Source: Paracoccus caeni (GTDB lineage: Bacteria > Pseudomonadota > Alphaproteobacteria > Rhodobacterales > Rhodobacteraceae). From it: a stretch of 64,000 nt of DNA. Shown here piece by piece: positions 8,443 through 18,691 of this stretch. The number at the start of each line of letters is the position of its first letter. Position 1 is the first letter of the stretch. The stretch covers positions 372,001 through 436,000 of the forward strand of contig NZ_JAEPRQ010000003.1 in assembly GCF_016629665.1 (NCBI RefSeq), in the 5' to 3' direction. The position numbers and the translations under genes were made by a program. Under the pieces are notes generated by a model. That model saw nothing but the letters and a program-made list of their open reading frames with translations, had not been told where the DNA came from and searched no databases.

Positions 8443-9654
8443 ATGTCAGGGATGCAGCTTTTCAGCAATGCCGGAATTGCGGTGATGGACGCGGAATCAG
8501 GCGGTTATGGCCTGATCGGGCGCGGCGCGCTGGTTGTCGAAGATGGTCGAATCGTCTGGGTCGGCGATGCGGCGGGGCTTCCGGACGGCTATCGTCATCT
8601 GACGCAGCACGATCTTGAGGGGCGGCTGATCACGCCCGGTCTGATCGATTGCCACACCCATATCGTCTTTGGCGGCGACCGCGCCCGCGAATTCGAAATG
8701 CGGCTTGAGGGTGCAGGCTATGAGGAAATCGCTCGCGCGGGCGGCGGCATCCTGTCCAGCGTCCGCGCCACCCGAGAGGCCACCGAGGATGCTTTGCTGA
8801 CGCAATCCCTGCCGCGCGTCGATGCATTGCTGGCCGAGGGTGTCACGACGCTGGAGATCAAATCCGGCTATGGCCTCGATATCGAGACAGAGCTGAAGAT
8901 GCTGCGCGTTGCCCGCCGGATTGGGCAGATACGCAAGGTCTCGGTCCGCACGACATGGCTGGCCGCCCATGCACTGCCGCCCGAATATAAGGACGACCGC
9001 GCGAGCTATATCCGCGATGTGGTGATTGCCGGGATGGACCGCGCGCATGCCGAAGGGCTTATCGACGCGGTGGACGGGTTCTGCGAAGGCATCGCCTTTA
9101 GCCGTAACGAAATGGCGGCGATCTTTGATCATGCGGCCACGCTGGGCCTGCCGGTCAAGCTGCATGCCGAACAGCTTTCCGATCTGGGCGGGGCGGCGAT
9201 GGCGGCACAGCATGGCGCGATCTCGGCGGATCATCTGGAATATCTGGGGCCGGACGGCATCAGCGCGATGGCGGCGTCCGGCACCGTTGCCGTGCTGTTG
9301 CCGGGGGCTTTCTATACGCTGCGCGAGACCAAGCTGCCGCCGATGCAGGCGCTACGCGATGCGCAGGTGCCGATGGCGCTGGCCACCGATTGCAATCCCG
9401 GCACCTCGCCGCTGACCTCGATCCTGCTGACGATGAATATGGGTGCAACCCTGTTCCGCATGACCCCCGCCGAATGCCTGACCGGGGTGACCCGCCATGC
9501 GGCCACCGCGCTTGGCTTGGCTGATCGCGGCCAGATTCGCCCCGGCATGCGCGCCGATCTGGCGATCTGGAACGTCACCCACCCGGCCGAGCTGACCTAT
9601 CGCATCGGCTTCAACCCCCTTCACGCCCGCATCATCGGAGGCGAACTTGTCTGA
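8443..9654 (+). CDS. hutI: Imidazolonepropionase
   Basis: An approximately 400-residue metal-dependent amidohydrolase that opens 4-imidazolone-5-propionate to formimidoylglutamate. The metal motif [19 protein letters not shown] lies near residue 65; [12 protein letters not shown] and [12 protein letters not shown] supply further metal and substrate residues. The ATG codons at 8443 and 8452 are both plausible starts, and the long upstream extension to 8365 crosses the promoter repeats and is rejected. It is the first gene of the plus-strand hut operon, and its stop overlaps the hutH start. Confidence 0.93.
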   Translation: MSGMQLFSNAGIAVMDAESGGYGLIGRGALVVEDGRIVWVGDAAGLPDGYRHLTQHDLEGRLITPGLIDCHTHIVFGGDRAREFEMRLEGAGYEEIARAGGGILSSVRATREATEDALLTQSLPRVDALLAEGVTTLEIKSGYGLDIETELKMLRVARRIGQIRKVSVRTTWLAAHALPPEYKDDRASYIRDVVIAGMDRAHAEGLIDAVDGFCEGIAFSRNEMAAIFDHAATLGLPVKLHAEQLSDLGGAAMAAQHGAISADHLEYLGPDGISAMAASGTVAVLLPGAFYTLRETKLPPMQALRDAQVPMALATDCNPGTSPLTSILLTMNMGATLFRMTPAECLTGVTRHAATALGLADRGQIRPGMRADLAIWNVTHPAELTYRIGFNPLHARIIGGELV

Positions 9655-11188
9655 CCTGATCCTCATCCCCGGTGAAACCACGCTTGCCCAGCTTGAACGG
9701 GTCTGGCGCGAAGGGCTGGCCGTCCGCCTTGACGACAGCGCCCGCGACGGCATCGCCGCATCCGCCGCCCGGATCGCCGCCGCCGCGAACGGCAGCGAGC
9801 CGGTTTATGGCGTCAATACCGGCTTCGGCAAGCTGGCCTCGATCAAGATCCGGGCCGAGGATACCGCGACCCTGCAACGAAACCTGATCCTGTCGCATTG
9901 CTGCGGCGTCGGTGAGCCGGTCGAGACGCCGACGGTGCGGCTGATCATGGTGCTGAAGCTGTTATCGCTGGGCCGTGGCGCGTCGGGCGTCCGCCCAGAG
10001 GTGATCGCGCTGCTTGAAGGGATGCTGGCGAAAGGCGTCTTGCCGGTGATCCCGGCGCAAGGCTCGGTCGGTGCATCGGGCGATCTGGCACCGCTGGCGC
10101 ATCTGGCGGCCGTGATGCTGGGCGAGGGTTTCGCCACCTATCAGGGCCACAGGATGCCGGGGGCCGAGGCGCTGGCGATGGCGGATCTGTCGCCGATCGT
10201 TCTGGCCGCGAAAGAGGGGCTGGCGCTGATCAACGGCACGCAGGTCTCGACCGCTTTCGCACTGGCGGGGCTCTTCGATGCCTTTGCCTCGGTTCGGGCG
10301 GGGCTGATTATCTCGGCGCTGTCGACCGATGCGATCATGGGCTCGACGGCGCCTTTCCTTGAGGAAATCCACACGCTTCGCGGCCATCGCGGTCAGATCC
10401 TAGCCGCACAGGTGATCCGTGGTCTGATGGAGGGCAGCGAGATCCGCGAGAGCCATCGTGTCGGTGATACCCGTGTGCAGGACCCCTATTGCATCCGCTG
10501 CCAGCCGCAGGTGACGGGGGCCTGCATCGATCTGCTATGGCAAGCGGCGCGGACGCTGGAGATCGAATCGAACGCCGCGACCGACAATCCGCTGGTGCTG
10601 ACGGCAGCGGATCGCATCGTCTCGGGCGGGAATTTCCATGCCGAGCCGGTGGCCTTCGCCGCCGATCAGATCGCGCTGGCCGTGGCCGAGATCGGCGCAA
10701 TCGCACAGCGCCGTATCGCGCTGATGGTCGATCCGACGCTAAGCCACGACCTGCCGCCCTTCCTGACCCCCGATCCCGGTCTGAACAGCGGCTTAATGAT
10801 CGCCGAGGTGACCAGTGCCGCGTTGATGAGCGAAAACAAGCATCTGGCGAACCCCTGCAGCACCGATTCCACCCCGACCAGCGCAAATCAGGAGGATCAC
10901 GTCAGTATGGCGGCCCATGGCGCGCGGCGGCTGAAGCGGATGAATGCCAACCTGTCGCAGATTCTGGGGATCGAGCTGCTTTGCGCCGCTGCCGGGGTCG
11001 AGTTCCGCGCGCCGCTGACCACCTCGGCCCCGCTGCAATCGGTGATCGAGACCTTGCGCGATACCGTCCCGGCGCTGGATCAGGACCGCTACCTTGCCCC
11101 CGATCTGGCCGAAGCCGCCGATCTCGTTCGTCAGGGCGTGCTGGTCGCCGCGGTCCCCGGTCATCTGCTGGATGAGGTCCGCGTATGA
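9647..11188 (+). CDS. hutH: Histidine ammonia-lyase
   Basis: A 513-residue enzyme that deaminates L-histidine to urocanate, the first step of the pathway. The prosthetic MIO group forms from Ala143-Ser144-Gly145 within [24 protein letters not shown] (about 54-63) and the Gln-Asp-Pro-Tyr stretch [12 protein letters not shown] are family hallmarks. Translation starts at TTG 9647, supported by GGAGGC about 5 nt upstream, and overlaps the hutI stop by 8 nt. Length is usual for the family. Confidence 0.96.
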   Translation: MSDLILIPGETTLAQLERVWREGLAVRLDDSARDGIAASAARIAAAANGSEPVYGVNTGFGKLASIKIRAEDTATLQRNLILSHCCGVGEPVETPTVRLIMVLKLLSLGRGASGVRPEVIALLEGMLAKGVLPVIPAQGSVGASGDLAPLAHLAAVMLGEGFATYQGHRMPGAEALAMADLSPIVLAAKEGLALINGTQVSTAFALAGLFDAFASVRAGLIISALSTDAIMGSTAPFLEEIHTLRGHRGQILAAQVIRGLMEGSEIRESHRVGDTRVQDPYCIRCQPQVTGACIDLLWQAARTLEIESNAATDNPLVLTAADRIVSGGNFHAEPVAFAADQIALAVAEIGAIAQRRIALMVDPTLSHDLPPFLTPDPGLNSGLMIAEVTSAALMSENKHLANPCSTDSTPTSANQEDHVSMAAHGARRLKRMNANLSQILGIELLCAAAGVEFRAPLTTSAPLQSVIETLRDTVPALDQDRYLAPDLAEAADLVRQGVLVAAVPGHLLDEVRV

Positions 11189-11976
11189 TGCCGGTCGAGG
11201 TGACGCAAGGCGACAGCCCGGTCATTCTGGGCCTGCCTCATACCGGCACCCATATTCCCGACGACATCTTCGCCCGCCTGAATGCACGGGGGCAGGTGTT
11301 GGCCGATACCGATTGGCATATCCACCGGCTTTATGACGGCCTGCTGCCCGGCGCGACAACCGTGCGGGCGACGTTCCATCGCTATGTGATCGACGCCAAT
11401 CGCGGACCGAATGATGCAAGCCTCTATCCCGGTCAGAACACCACCGGGCTGGTGCCGCTGACCGATTTCGACGGCGAGCCGATCTGGACCACCGCCCCCA
11501 CACCTGCCGAGATCGAGACCCGCAAGGCGCATTTCCACGCCCCCTATCACGCAGCGCTTTCCGCCGAGATTGAGCGGGTCAGGGCGCTGCATGGGGTGGC
11601 GATCCTTTATGATTGCCACTCGATCCGCAGCCATATCCCGTTTCTCTTTGACGGCACCCTGCCGGATTTCAACATCGGTACCAATAACGGCACCACCTGC
11701 GATCCAAGGATCGAGGCTGCCGTGGCGCGGATCACCGCAGCTTCGGGGCGGACATCGGTGCTGAACGGCCGCTTCAAGGGCGGCTGGACCACGCGCCATT
11801 ACGGCCAGCCCGGAAGCGGCACCCATGCGATCCAGATGGAACTGGCGCAATCGACGCATCTGCAATCCGAAACCCCGCCCTTTGCCTATGACGACGCCAA
11901 GGCCGCCGCTTTGCGTGTCACTCTGCAAGACATCCTGACCGAAATCGCGGCGCTGGCCGCCGAACTGAAGGCATGA
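11185..11976 (+). CDS. hutG: N-formylglutamate deformylase (N-formylglutamate amidohydrolase)
   Basis: A 263-residue enzyme that hydrolyses N-formyl-L-glutamate to formate and glutamate, the last step of the HutF route. The N-terminal motif [15 protein letters not shown], the [11 protein letters not shown] segment and [12 protein letters not shown] near the C-terminus are typical of the family. The ATG overlaps the hutH stop (ATGA). It lies between hutH and hutU in one operon. The product glutamate can enter central metabolism through the glutamate dehydrogenase encoded at 20804. Confidence 0.92.
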   Translation: MMPVEVTQGDSPVILGLPHTGTHIPDDIFARLNARGQVLADTDWHIHRLYDGLLPGATTVRATFHRYVIDANRGPNDASLYPGQNTTGLVPLTDFDGEPIWTTAPTPAEIETRKAHFHAPYHAALSAEIERVRALHGVAILYDCHSIRSHIPFLFDGTLPDFNIGTNNGTTCDPRIEAAVARITAASGRTSVLNGRFKGGWTTRHYGQPGSGTHAIQMELAQSTHLQSETPPFAYDDAKAAALRVTLQDILTEIAALAAELKA

Positions 11977-11980
11977 TCCG

Positions 11981-13645
11981 ATGAACAATCCCCGCCATAA
12001 TGCCCGCGACATCTTCCCCGCCACCGGCACCGACATCACCGCCAAAAGCTGGCTGACCGAGGCGCCCCTTCGGATGCTGATGAACAACCTGCATCCCGAC
12101 GTGGCCGAGAACCCGCATGAACTGGTCGTCTATGGCGGCATCGGTCGGGCGGCGCGGACATGGCGCGACTTCGACCTGATCGTGGACAGCCTGCGCAAGC
12201 TGGAAGCGGATGAGACGCTGCTGGTCCAGTCCGGCAAGCCGGTCGGCGTGTTCCGCACCCATAAGGATGCACCCCGCGTGCTGATCGCGAATTCGAACCT
12301 TGTCCCGCATTGGGCGAACTGGGACCATTTCAACGAATTGGATAAGAAGGGTCTGGCGATGTATGGCCAGATGACCGCCGGATCGTGGATCTATATCGGC
12401 AGTCAGGGCATCGTTCAGGGCACCTATGAAACCTTCGTCGAGGCCGGTCGGCAGCATTACGACGGCAGCCTGAAAGGCCGCTGGATCCTGACCGGCGGGC
12501 TTGGCGGCATGGGCGGCGCGCAGCCTTTGGCGGCAGTGATGGCAGGCGCATGTTGTCTGGCGGTGGAATGCGATGAAACCCGCGCCGATTTCCGGCTGCG
12601 GACCCGTTATGTCGATGAGAAGACCCATGATCTGGATGAGGCTTTGGCGCTGATCGACCGCTGGACCAAGGCGGGCGAGGCGAAATCCGTCGCTCTGATC
12701 GGCAATGCGGCCGATATCTTCCCCGAACTGGTGCGGCGCGGCGTCCGCCCCGATATCGTCACCGACCAGACCAGCGCCCATGATCCGATCCACGGCTATC
12801 TGCCGAAGGGTTGGAGCGTGGCCGAATGGCGGGCAAAGCAGGAAACCGATCCGAAGGCGGTCGAAAAGGCGGCGCGGGCCAGCATGCGCGACCACGTTGC
12901 GGCGATGGTGGATTTCTGGAACGCCGGCGTGCCGACACTGGATTACGGCAACAACATCCGGCAGGTCGCGCTGGAAGAAGGGCTCGAGAACGCCTTCGCC
13001 TTCCCCGGCTTCGTGCCCGCCTATATCCGCCCGCTTTTCTGCCGCGGCATCGGGCCGTTCCGCTGGGCGGCTTTGTCGGGCGACCCCGAGGATATCTATA
13101 AAACCGATGCCAAGGTGAAAGAGCTGATCGACGACCCGCACCTGCACAACTGGCTGGACATGGCGCGCGACCGGATCAGCTTTCAGGGCCTGCCCGCCCG
13201 TATCTGCTGGGTCGGTCTGGGTCTGCGGCACAAGCTGGGGCTGGCCTTCAACGAGATGGTCAGAAACGGCGAACTGAAAGCGCCCATCGTCATTGGCCGC
13301 GACCATCTGGACAGCGGCAGCGTCGCCAGCCCCAACCGCGAGACCGAGGCGATGCGCGACGGCAGCGATGCTGTGTCAGACTGGCCGCTGCTGAATGCGC
13401 TGCTGAACACGGCGTCCGGGGCAACCTGGGTCAGCCTGCATCATGGCGGCGGCGTCGGCATGGGCTTTTCGCAGCATTCCGGCATGGTGATCTGCTGCGA
13501 CGGCAGCGCCGATGCCGACAAGCGTATCGCCCGCGTGTTGTGGAACGACCCGGCAACCGGCGTCATGCGCCATGCCGATGCGGGATACGACATCGCGCTG
13601 GACTGCGCGCGAGAGCATCAGTTGAACCTGCCCGGTATCCTCTAA
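11981..13645 (+). CDS. hutU: Urocanate hydratase (urocanase)
   Basis: A 554-residue NAD+-dependent enzyme that hydrates urocanate to imidazolonepropionate. It shows the N-terminal [19 protein letters not shown], the dinucleotide region [13 protein letters not shown] (about residues 170-182), and the active-site region [19 protein letters not shown] with a nearby Cys. The length matches the family. It begins 4 nt after hutG and is the last gene of the hut operon. No clear intrinsic terminator follows. Confidence 0.96.
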   Translation: MNNPRHNARDIFPATGTDITAKSWLTEAPLRMLMNNLHPDVAENPHELVVYGGIGRAARTWRDFDLIVDSLRKLEADETLLVQSGKPVGVFRTHKDAPRVLIANSNLVPHWANWDHFNELDKKGLAMYGQMTAGSWIYIGSQGIVQGTYETFVEAGRQHYDGSLKGRWILTGGLGGMGGAQPLAAVMAGACCLAVECDETRADFRLRTRYVDEKTHDLDEALALIDRWTKAGEAKSVALIGNAADIFPELVRRGVRPDIVTDQTSAHDPIHGYLPKGWSVAEWRAKQETDPKAVEKAARASMRDHVAAMVDFWNAGVPTLDYGNNIRQVALEEGLENAFAFPGFVPAYIRPLFCRGIGPFRWAALSGDPEDIYKTDAKVKELIDDPHLHNWLDMARDRISFQGLPARICWVGLGLRHKLGLAFNEMVRNGELKAPIVIGRDHLDSGSVASPNRETEAMRDGSDAVSDWPLLNALLNTASGATWVSLHHGGGVGMGFSQHSGMVICCDGSADADKRIARVLWNDPATGVMRHADAGYDIALDCAREHQLNLPGIL

Positions 13646-13658
13646 AGGCCGCCCGGGT

Positions 13659-13925
13659 TCAGCGCGGTGGTTGCAGATTGTTGTCTGCCAGATGCTGAAC
13701 CCGTGCGAAACCCGCGTTGGCCCCTGCGATCACCCCGGCCCCTTCTGAACTGTCCAACGTGACGGCGTTCAGGCCATCCTTGAAGGCGCGGCCCTCGGGC
13801 GCGTCGGCCAGATGGCGGGCGCCGTATTCCGCCGACAGTCCCATCTTACTGACGCGGGACGATACGCAAACGATCCGCAGCAGTTGTCTGCCCAGCCGCA
13901 ATTCGCGCTTAGACCGCGCGATCAA
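13659..13925 (-). CDS. Small ORF of unknown function downstream of the Lrp-type regulator
   Basis: An 88-residue frame read from TTG at 13925, overlapping the 3' end of the regulator gene by 17 nt. An internal ATG near residue 28 would give about 61 residues starting MGLSAEYGARH. No domain, signal peptide or membrane segment is recognisable. It may be a real coupled gene, a decayed C-terminal fragment of a larger gene, or chance. Confidence is low. Confidence 0.3.
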   Translation of the reverse strand: MIARSKRELRLGRQLLRIVCVSSRVSKMGLSAEYGARHLADAPEGRAFKDGLNAVTLDSSEGAGVIAGANAGFARVQHLADNNLQPPR

Positions 13926-14340
13926 GCCGGGTCGAGAGATGAACCAGACTTTCCAGCGACCGCACCCCCTCGATCACGCTGATCCGGTCCAGAACCTCGT
14001 CCAACTCGGCGGTGGAGTTCGTGGACAGGTGCAGCAGCAGGTCGATCCGACCGCTGGTCGTATGGATGCGCTCGATCTGCGCGATGGCTTTCAGACGCGA
14101 CAGGATGCCAGCCTGACTGCGCGGCTCTATCGCCAGCAGAACCGAGGCGCGGATGCGGGATGTCCGTGCCGTCTCGCCCAGACGGATGGTGTATCCGGCA
14201 ATCACGCCGGTCGTTTCCAACCGCTCAAGCCGCGCCTGAATGGTCGAGCGCGCCACCTTCATCCGGCGCGCCAGAACTGCCAGCGATATTCGCGCGTCCT
14301 GAGACAGATGGGCAATAATGGTGCGGTCAACGTCGTCCAA
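13909..14340 (-). CDS. Lrp/AsnC-family transcriptional regulator
   Basis: A 143-residue regulator. An N-terminal AsnC-type HTH (about residues 1-60) contains DDVDRTIIAHLSQDARISL and ARRMKVARSTIQARLERLE. A C-terminal RAM/ligand-binding domain (about 68-140) contains HTTSGRIDLLLHLS. It is transcribed divergently from the ornithine-decarboxylase-like gene, with palindromic sequence between them, so it probably regulates that gene in response to an amino acid. The ligand is not readable from sequence. Confidence 0.9.
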   Translation of the reverse strand: MDDVDRTIIAHLSQDARISLAVLARRMKVARSTIQARLERLETTGVIAGYTIRLGETARTSRIRASVLLAIEPRSQAGILSRLKAIAQIERIHTTSGRIDLLLHLSTNSTAELDEVLDRISVIEGVRSLESLVHLSTRLDRAV

Positions 14341-14363
14341 AGCGCAAATCCCGCCGGTTTCGT

Positions 14364-14398
14364 GAAAATGTCATCATTTTCGTCATATTAACGACAAT
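14364..14398. promoter_or_regulatory. Overlapping palindromes, candidate operator for the Lrp-type regulator
   Basis: A perfect inverted repeat, GAAAATG (14364-14370) with CATTTTC (14375-14381), overlaps a second one, ATTTTCGT (14376-14383) with ACGACAAT (14391-14398, one mismatch). The sites are AT-rich against a GC-rich background and lie 24-58 bp upstream of the regulator, between it and the decarboxylase gene. The regulatory role is inferred. Confidence 0.5.
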
Positions 14399-14525
14399 AT
14401 ACGGCGTTTCCACTCTTTTCATCGGTCGGTTTGGAACTCAAAAGCGCGTCTTCTGGTTCGTGCTACCAATCCTTGGAACATAGCCCGGACAAGAGGCCCC
14501 TCACATGAATGAAAGGACACCCTCA

Positions 14526-15677
14526 ATGGGAAACATGAAGACCGTCTGGGACAATCCGGCCGAGATCATTAGACATCTTCAGCCCGAAAATCCGGTGATG
14601 GTGTTCGCACCGACAGTGTTGCAGGCGCGTGCCCGCAGCTTTGTCGAAGGGTTTCCCGGTCTGGTGACCTATGCCGTCAAATCGAACCCGGAAGAGGCCG
14701 TGATCGAGAATCTGGTGACGGCTGGCATTTCCGGTTTTGACGTGGCCTCGCCTGCCGAGATCGATCTGATCGGTCGCATGGCCCCGCGCGCGGCTCGCCA
14801 TTACCACAATCCGGTCCGCTCTCGCGCCGAAATCGCGCAGGCGATCGAGGCGAAGATTCTGGCATGGTCGGTGGACAGCCGGTCCGAACTGGACAAGCTG
14901 CTGGATGCGGTGCCGGTCGAGTTTGACGGCAAGGGGGTCGAGATCTCGCCGCGCTTCAAGCTGCCGGTGATGGGCGCAATTTATGACTTTGGCTCGAAGT
15001 TCGGGGCGACACCGGAATATGCGGCCGAGATGCTGAAACTGGTCGCGGATCGCGGCTATATCCCGTCGCTGACCTTCCATCCGGGCACGCAATGCACCGA
15101 TCCTATCGCGTGGGAAAGCTATATCCACGTTGCGAAGGAAATCTGCGACATGGCGGGGGTGAAGGCACATCGGTTGAATGTCGGCGGCGGTTTCCCGTCG
15201 CACCGCGTCGCCGGGGTCGAGCCGGACCTGACATCGATCTTTACCGAGATCGGCGAGACCGTCGCGGAAAGTTTTGGCACGGACGCACCGGATCTGGTCT
15301 GCGAGCCGGGCAGGGGGCTTTGCGCCGATGCCTTCTCGCTGATCACGCGGGTCAAGGCGGTGCGCGACGGCATGGCGGTGTTCCTGAATGACGGCGTCTA
15401 TGGCGGGCTGGCCGAACTGCCCATCGTCGGCAATCTGGACCGGATCGAGGTGCTGGACCCGCAGGGCCGACCGCGTGGCGGCGATGTGACGGGCCGGATC
15501 ATTTTCGGGCCGACTTGCGACTCGGTGGACCGGCTTCCGGGTGAGTTGCCGTTGCCTGCTGACGTGGTCGAAGGCGACTATGTCATCTTCCACGGCGCGG
15601 GCGCCTATTCCGTCGTGACCAATACCCGCTTCAACGGTTTTGGTGCGATGGGCCACGCGACCGTGATGAATCTGTAG
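14526..15677 (+). CDS. Type III PLP-dependent decarboxylase, ornithine-decarboxylase-like
   Basis: A 383-residue fold-III PLP enzyme of the Orn/DAP/Arg decarboxylase 2 family, probably decarboxylating ornithine (or lysine) to a diamine. The PLP lysine is in YAVKSNP (Lys52). LNVGGGFPSH is the glycine-rich phosphate loop, EPGRGL follows, and FGPTCDSVD carries the active-site Cys-Asp of ornithine decarboxylases. The start at 14526 has AAAGGA 8 nt upstream; ATG 14505 is an alternative. The divergent Lrp-type gene is its likely regulator. Substrate preference is inferred from the Cys-Asp motif. Confidence 0.85.
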   Translation: MGNMKTVWDNPAEIIRHLQPENPVMVFAPTVLQARARSFVEGFPGLVTYAVKSNPEEAVIENLVTAGISGFDVASPAEIDLIGRMAPRAARHYHNPVRSRAEIAQAIEAKILAWSVDSRSELDKLLDAVPVEFDGKGVEISPRFKLPVMGAIYDFGSKFGATPEYAAEMLKLVADRGYIPSLTFHPGTQCTDPIAWESYIHVAKEICDMAGVKAHRLNVGGGFPSHRVAGVEPDLTSIFTEIGETVAESFGTDAPDLVCEPGRGLCADAFSLITRVKAVRDGMAVFLNDGVYGGLAELPIVGNLDRIEVLDPQGRPRGGDVTGRIIFGPTCDSVDRLPGELPLPADVVEGDYVIFHGAGAYSVVTNTRFNGFGAMGHATVMNL

Positions 15678-15714
15678 CAATCTTTTGCTTAGCTTTGCGT
15701 GTTAGCGTCTGGTC

Positions 15715-16794
15715 ATGGACCAGATTCGTACGCCCAATATCCATGTGGTGCTGATCGACGGCACCTTCGCTTCGCTGGCCGATGGTCAGCGAAGCTCTAT
15801 CGGGCGGATCTACCGGCTGTTGCGGGCACAGGTGGGATCGTTGCGTGGGGCCCGGCTGCGGTTTCATTATGGCTTGGGCCAGCAATGGAACCGCTGGCAC
15901 ACGCTGACCGATCTGGCGATGGGCCGGACGCTCGAGGTACAGATCAGGGATGCCTATGGCTGGCTTGCCTCGGGCTATCGGCCGGGCGATCTGATCTTTT
16001 TCTTCGGCTATTCGCGCGGAGCTTTTGCTGTCCGCTCGCTAGCCGGAATGATCGGGCGGGTCGGTCTTCTTCGCCCCGATGTGGCGACCGAACGGAATGT
16101 GCGGCTGGCCTGGCGCTATTACAGCGAGGGCGGGTCGAAAAAGGCCATCGGCGCATTCCGCCGACGGCGCTGTATGCCCAACATTCCAATCCGCATGGTG
16201 GGCTGTTTCGACACGGTGATGTCGCTCGGCCTTCGGTTGCCGCTGCTCTGGATGCTGACCGAGCCGCGCTTTCGCTTTCATGACTACCAGCTTGGCCCCG
16301 ATGTCGAATATGGCCTGCATGCTTTGGCGCTGGACGAGACGCGGGCAGCCTTTGCACCGCTGTTATGGGAGGGTGAGCCGGGGCGGATCGAACAGGTCTG
16401 GTTCCGCGGGGCACATCCCGATATCGGCGGGCAGCTAAGCGGGATGGAGTTTGCGCGACCGCTGGCGAATATCCCGCTGGTCTGGATGCTGGACCGGGCC
16501 GAGCATTTCGGCCTGCCGCTGCCCGAGGGCTGGCGCGACGGTTTTCCCTGCGATCCCACCGCGCCGCCCATCGGCACATGGCGCAACTGGGGCAAGGCGT
16601 TTCTGGCCCGCGCCCCCCGCGTCGCAGGCACGAATGCGTCAGAGACGCTGCACCCCTCGGTCGCGTTGCCCTATAGCGGGCCTGCGATTCTGGTGGGGGA
16701 ACTGGCTGGGGACAAGAAAGAGCCCGCCCGTCGTCGCCGTCGTCCGGCAAAGGCCAAGCCGTTGTCGAAAAAAGCGCGGGGCGGAAGGCCTTAG
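15715..16794 (+). CDS. DUF2235 alpha/beta-hydrolase-like protein
   Basis: A 359-residue cytosolic protein of the DUF2235 family. Near the N-terminus it has VVLIDGT and the nucleophile elbow GYSRGAFAVRSLAG (Ser100), and later FDTVMSLG and WFRGAHPDIGG, which fit the Asp and His of the triad. The C-terminal 30 residues are very basic (RRRRRPAKAKPLSKKA). Some DUF2235 proteins are phospholipase effectors of type VI secretion, but no T6SS or immunity gene is nearby, so a housekeeping hydrolase is at least as likely. It sits 37 bp after the decarboxylase. Confidence 0.8.
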   Translation: MDQIRTPNIHVVLIDGTFASLADGQRSSIGRIYRLLRAQVGSLRGARLRFHYGLGQQWNRWHTLTDLAMGRTLEVQIRDAYGWLASGYRPGDLIFFFGYSRGAFAVRSLAGMIGRVGLLRPDVATERNVRLAWRYYSEGGSKKAIGAFRRRRCMPNIPIRMVGCFDTVMSLGLRLPLLWMLTEPRFRFHDYQLGPDVEYGLHALALDETRAAFAPLLWEGEPGRIEQVWFRGAHPDIGGQLSGMEFARPLANIPLVWMLDRAEHFGLPLPEGWRDGFPCDPTAPPIGTWRNWGKAFLARAPRVAGTNASETLHPSVALPYSGPAILVGELAGDKKEPARRRRRPAKAKPLSKKARGGRP

Positions 16795-17681
16795 GCCACG
16801 TTTTCCAGATTGCGCGTAGGCTTCACACCCAAAGCGTTGCAGACTTCCAGCGTCAGTTCTGGGCGGTTCAGCGTGTAGAAATGAAGCTGTTCGACTCCGC
16901 CCGCGATCAGATCATTGCACAGCTTGATGCAGGTATCGGCGGCCAGCTTGCGTTCAGCCTCGGGGCCATCCGCGGCGGCGGCAGAGAAAGCCTCTTCCGC
17001 CCAGAAAGGAATATGCGTGCCGCAGGCGGCTGCAAAGCGCCTTGTCCCGGCCCAGCCCTGAATCGGCAGAATGCCCGGAATCACCGGAGCATCGATCCCC
17101 GCCGCCGCACATTTATCACGGAAACGGAAAAAGGTTTCAGCGTCGAAGAAAAACTGCGTCATCGCGCTTGTCGCGCCTGCATCGATCTTGCGCTTCAGCC
17201 ACGCCACATCGGCATCGGTATCGGGGCTGTCCGGGTGCGGCTCGGGATAGGCGCCGACGCGGATGGTCATGTCGCCCCGCGCCGCGATCGCCTCGATCAG
17301 CTCGATCGAGCTGGCAAAACCATCGGGATGCGGGGTGAAATGCGCCTGACCCTTGGGCGCGTCGCCGCGCAGAGCCACGATCTCGCGGATACCGGCATCG
17401 GCATAGGCCTGCACGATCTCCATCGTCTCGTCGCGGGTCGCCTCGACGCAGGTCAGGTGCGCCGCAACGTCCAGCCCGTAATGGCGGTTGATCGTCGTCA
17501 CCGCCTCGTGCGTCAACTGCCGCGTGGTGCCGCCCGCGCCATAGGTGACCGACACGAAATCAGGCGCCAAGGGGGCCAATGCCCGCGCGGTTTCCCACAG
17601 CCGGAATGACGCATCGAGCGTCTTCGGCGGGAAGAACTCGAAGCTGATCCGGGGCGTGGTGTCGGAAACGGGGCGCGACAT
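16791..17681 (-). CDS. metF: Methylenetetrahydrofolate reductase
   Basis: A 296-residue flavoenzyme that reduces 5,10-methylene-THF to 5-methyl-THF for methionine synthesis. Family motifs are ISFEFFPPKT at the N-terminus, SVTYGAGGTT (about 47-56), AAHLTCVEATRDE and ALRGDAPKG, with TQFFFDAETF in the second half. The ATG at 17681 is supported by AAAGGA 7 nt upstream; longer in-frame starts to 17753 run into the divergent promoter. It is divergent from a MetR-like gene, with a MetR-type box between them. The 3' end overlaps the DUF2235 gene tail by 4 bp. Confidence 0.94.
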   Translation of the reverse strand: MSRPVSDTTPRISFEFFPPKTLDASFRLWETARALAPLAPDFVSVTYGAGGTTRQLTHEAVTTINRHYGLDVAAHLTCVEATRDETMEIVQAYADAGIREIVALRGDAPKGQAHFTPHPDGFASSIELIEAIAARGDMTIRVGAYPEPHPDSPDTDADVAWLKRKIDAGATSAMTQFFFDAETFFRFRDKCAAAGIDAPVIPGILPIQGWAGTRRFAAACGTHIPFWAEEAFSAAAADGPEAERKLAADTCIKLCNDLIAGGVEQLHFYTLNRPELTLEVCNALGVKPTRNLENVA

Positions 17682-17724
17682 GACGATTCCTTTCATTTGG
17701 GCCCTTGTGTCATACGATAACGGA

Positions 17725-17737
17725 TGAGACAAATTCA
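17725..17737. promoter_or_regulatory. Candidate MetR binding site
   Basis: TGAG-ACAAA-TTCA differs by one base from the established MetR consensus TGAA-N5-TTCA. It sits in the metF/metR divergent region, 44 bp from the metF ATG and 34 bp from the metR ATG, where such a site is expected. Binding is inferred. Confidence 0.6.
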
Positions 17738-17770
17738 TAATCCTCATGATCAAGTTGAATTCGGCTCACC

Positions 17771-18685
17771 ATGCACCTTGAACTTCGCCACCTTCGGACG
17801 GTCCACGCGATCCATGAACAGGGCGGGTTGGCCCGTGCGGCGGATGTGCTGAACATAACACAATCCGCGCTGTCGCATCAGATCAAGGCGTTAGAACAGC
17901 AGGCGGGCGTGGAATTGTTCGTCCGTCGTGCCAAGCCCATGCGCCTGTCGCCCGCCGGAATGCGGCTGTTGCGGCTGGCCGAGCAGGTCTTGCCGCTGGT
18001 CGGCGCCACCGAGGCCGAATTCAAGGGTGTGGAGCAGGGTCGAATCGGGCGGCTGCATATCGCCATGGAATGCCACGCCTGTTTCGACTGGCTTTTGCCG
18101 GTTCTGGACATCTTCCGCCGCACCTGGCCCGAGGTCGATGTGGACATTCGCCAGCGCCTTGCCTTTGGCGCGCTGCCCGCGCTGATGCGGCAAGAGGTGG
18201 ATATGGTGATCTCATCCGACCCCGATGAAATGGCCGGGATCGCCTATCAGCCGTTGTTCGACTATGCGCCGACGATGGTGGTGCCAGCCGGGCATCCGCT
18301 GGTCGAAAAGGGCTTTGTCGAACCTCAGGATTTGGCGCGCGAGACGCTGATCACCTATCCGATGGATCGGGCGCGGCTGGACGTGTTCAGCCAGTTCCTG
18401 ATCCCGGCGGGGGTCGAGCCTGCCCAGCGGCGGACGGTCGAGTTGACCGATGTGGCGCTGATGCTGGTCGCTTCGGGCCGGGGGGTGGCGGTGATGCCCG
18501 ATTGGGTGCTGCGGCGGCAGTCCGCCAATCCTGAACTGTCGATGCTGCCTCTGGGGCGCGGGGGTATTCTGCGCAGGCTCTATGCCGCCGTGCGCGAAGA
18601 GGATCTGGGTCAGCCTTATATGGCCCATGTCTTGCGACTGGCGCGGACAGAGCCGCTGAGAATGCTGCGCGGCGCGGCGGCTTGA
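17771..18685 (+). CDS. metR: LysR-type regulator of methionine metabolism, MetR-like
   Basis: A 304-residue LysR regulator. The HTH (about residues 1-62) includes HLRTVHAIHEQGGLARAA and LNITQSALSHQIKALE; the effector domain follows, with MECHACFDWLLPVL. The ECH-F-WL segment and divergence from metF fit MetR, which responds to homocysteine. A MetR-type box lies between the two genes. The assignment is good but rests partly on context. Confidence 0.85.
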   Translation: MHLELRHLRTVHAIHEQGGLARAADVLNITQSALSHQIKALEQQAGVELFVRRAKPMRLSPAGMRLLRLAEQVLPLVGATEAEFKGVEQGRIGRLHIAMECHACFDWLLPVLDIFRRTWPEVDVDIRQRLAFGALPALMRQEVDMVISSDPDEMAGIAYQPLFDYAPTMVVPAGHPLVEKGFVEPQDLARETLITYPMDRARLDVFSQFLIPAGVEPAQRRTVELTDVALMLVASGRGVAVMPDWVLRRQSANPELSMLPLGRGGILRRLYAAVREEDLGQPYMAHVLRLARTEPLRMLRGAAA

Positions 18686-18691
18686 TCCGGC

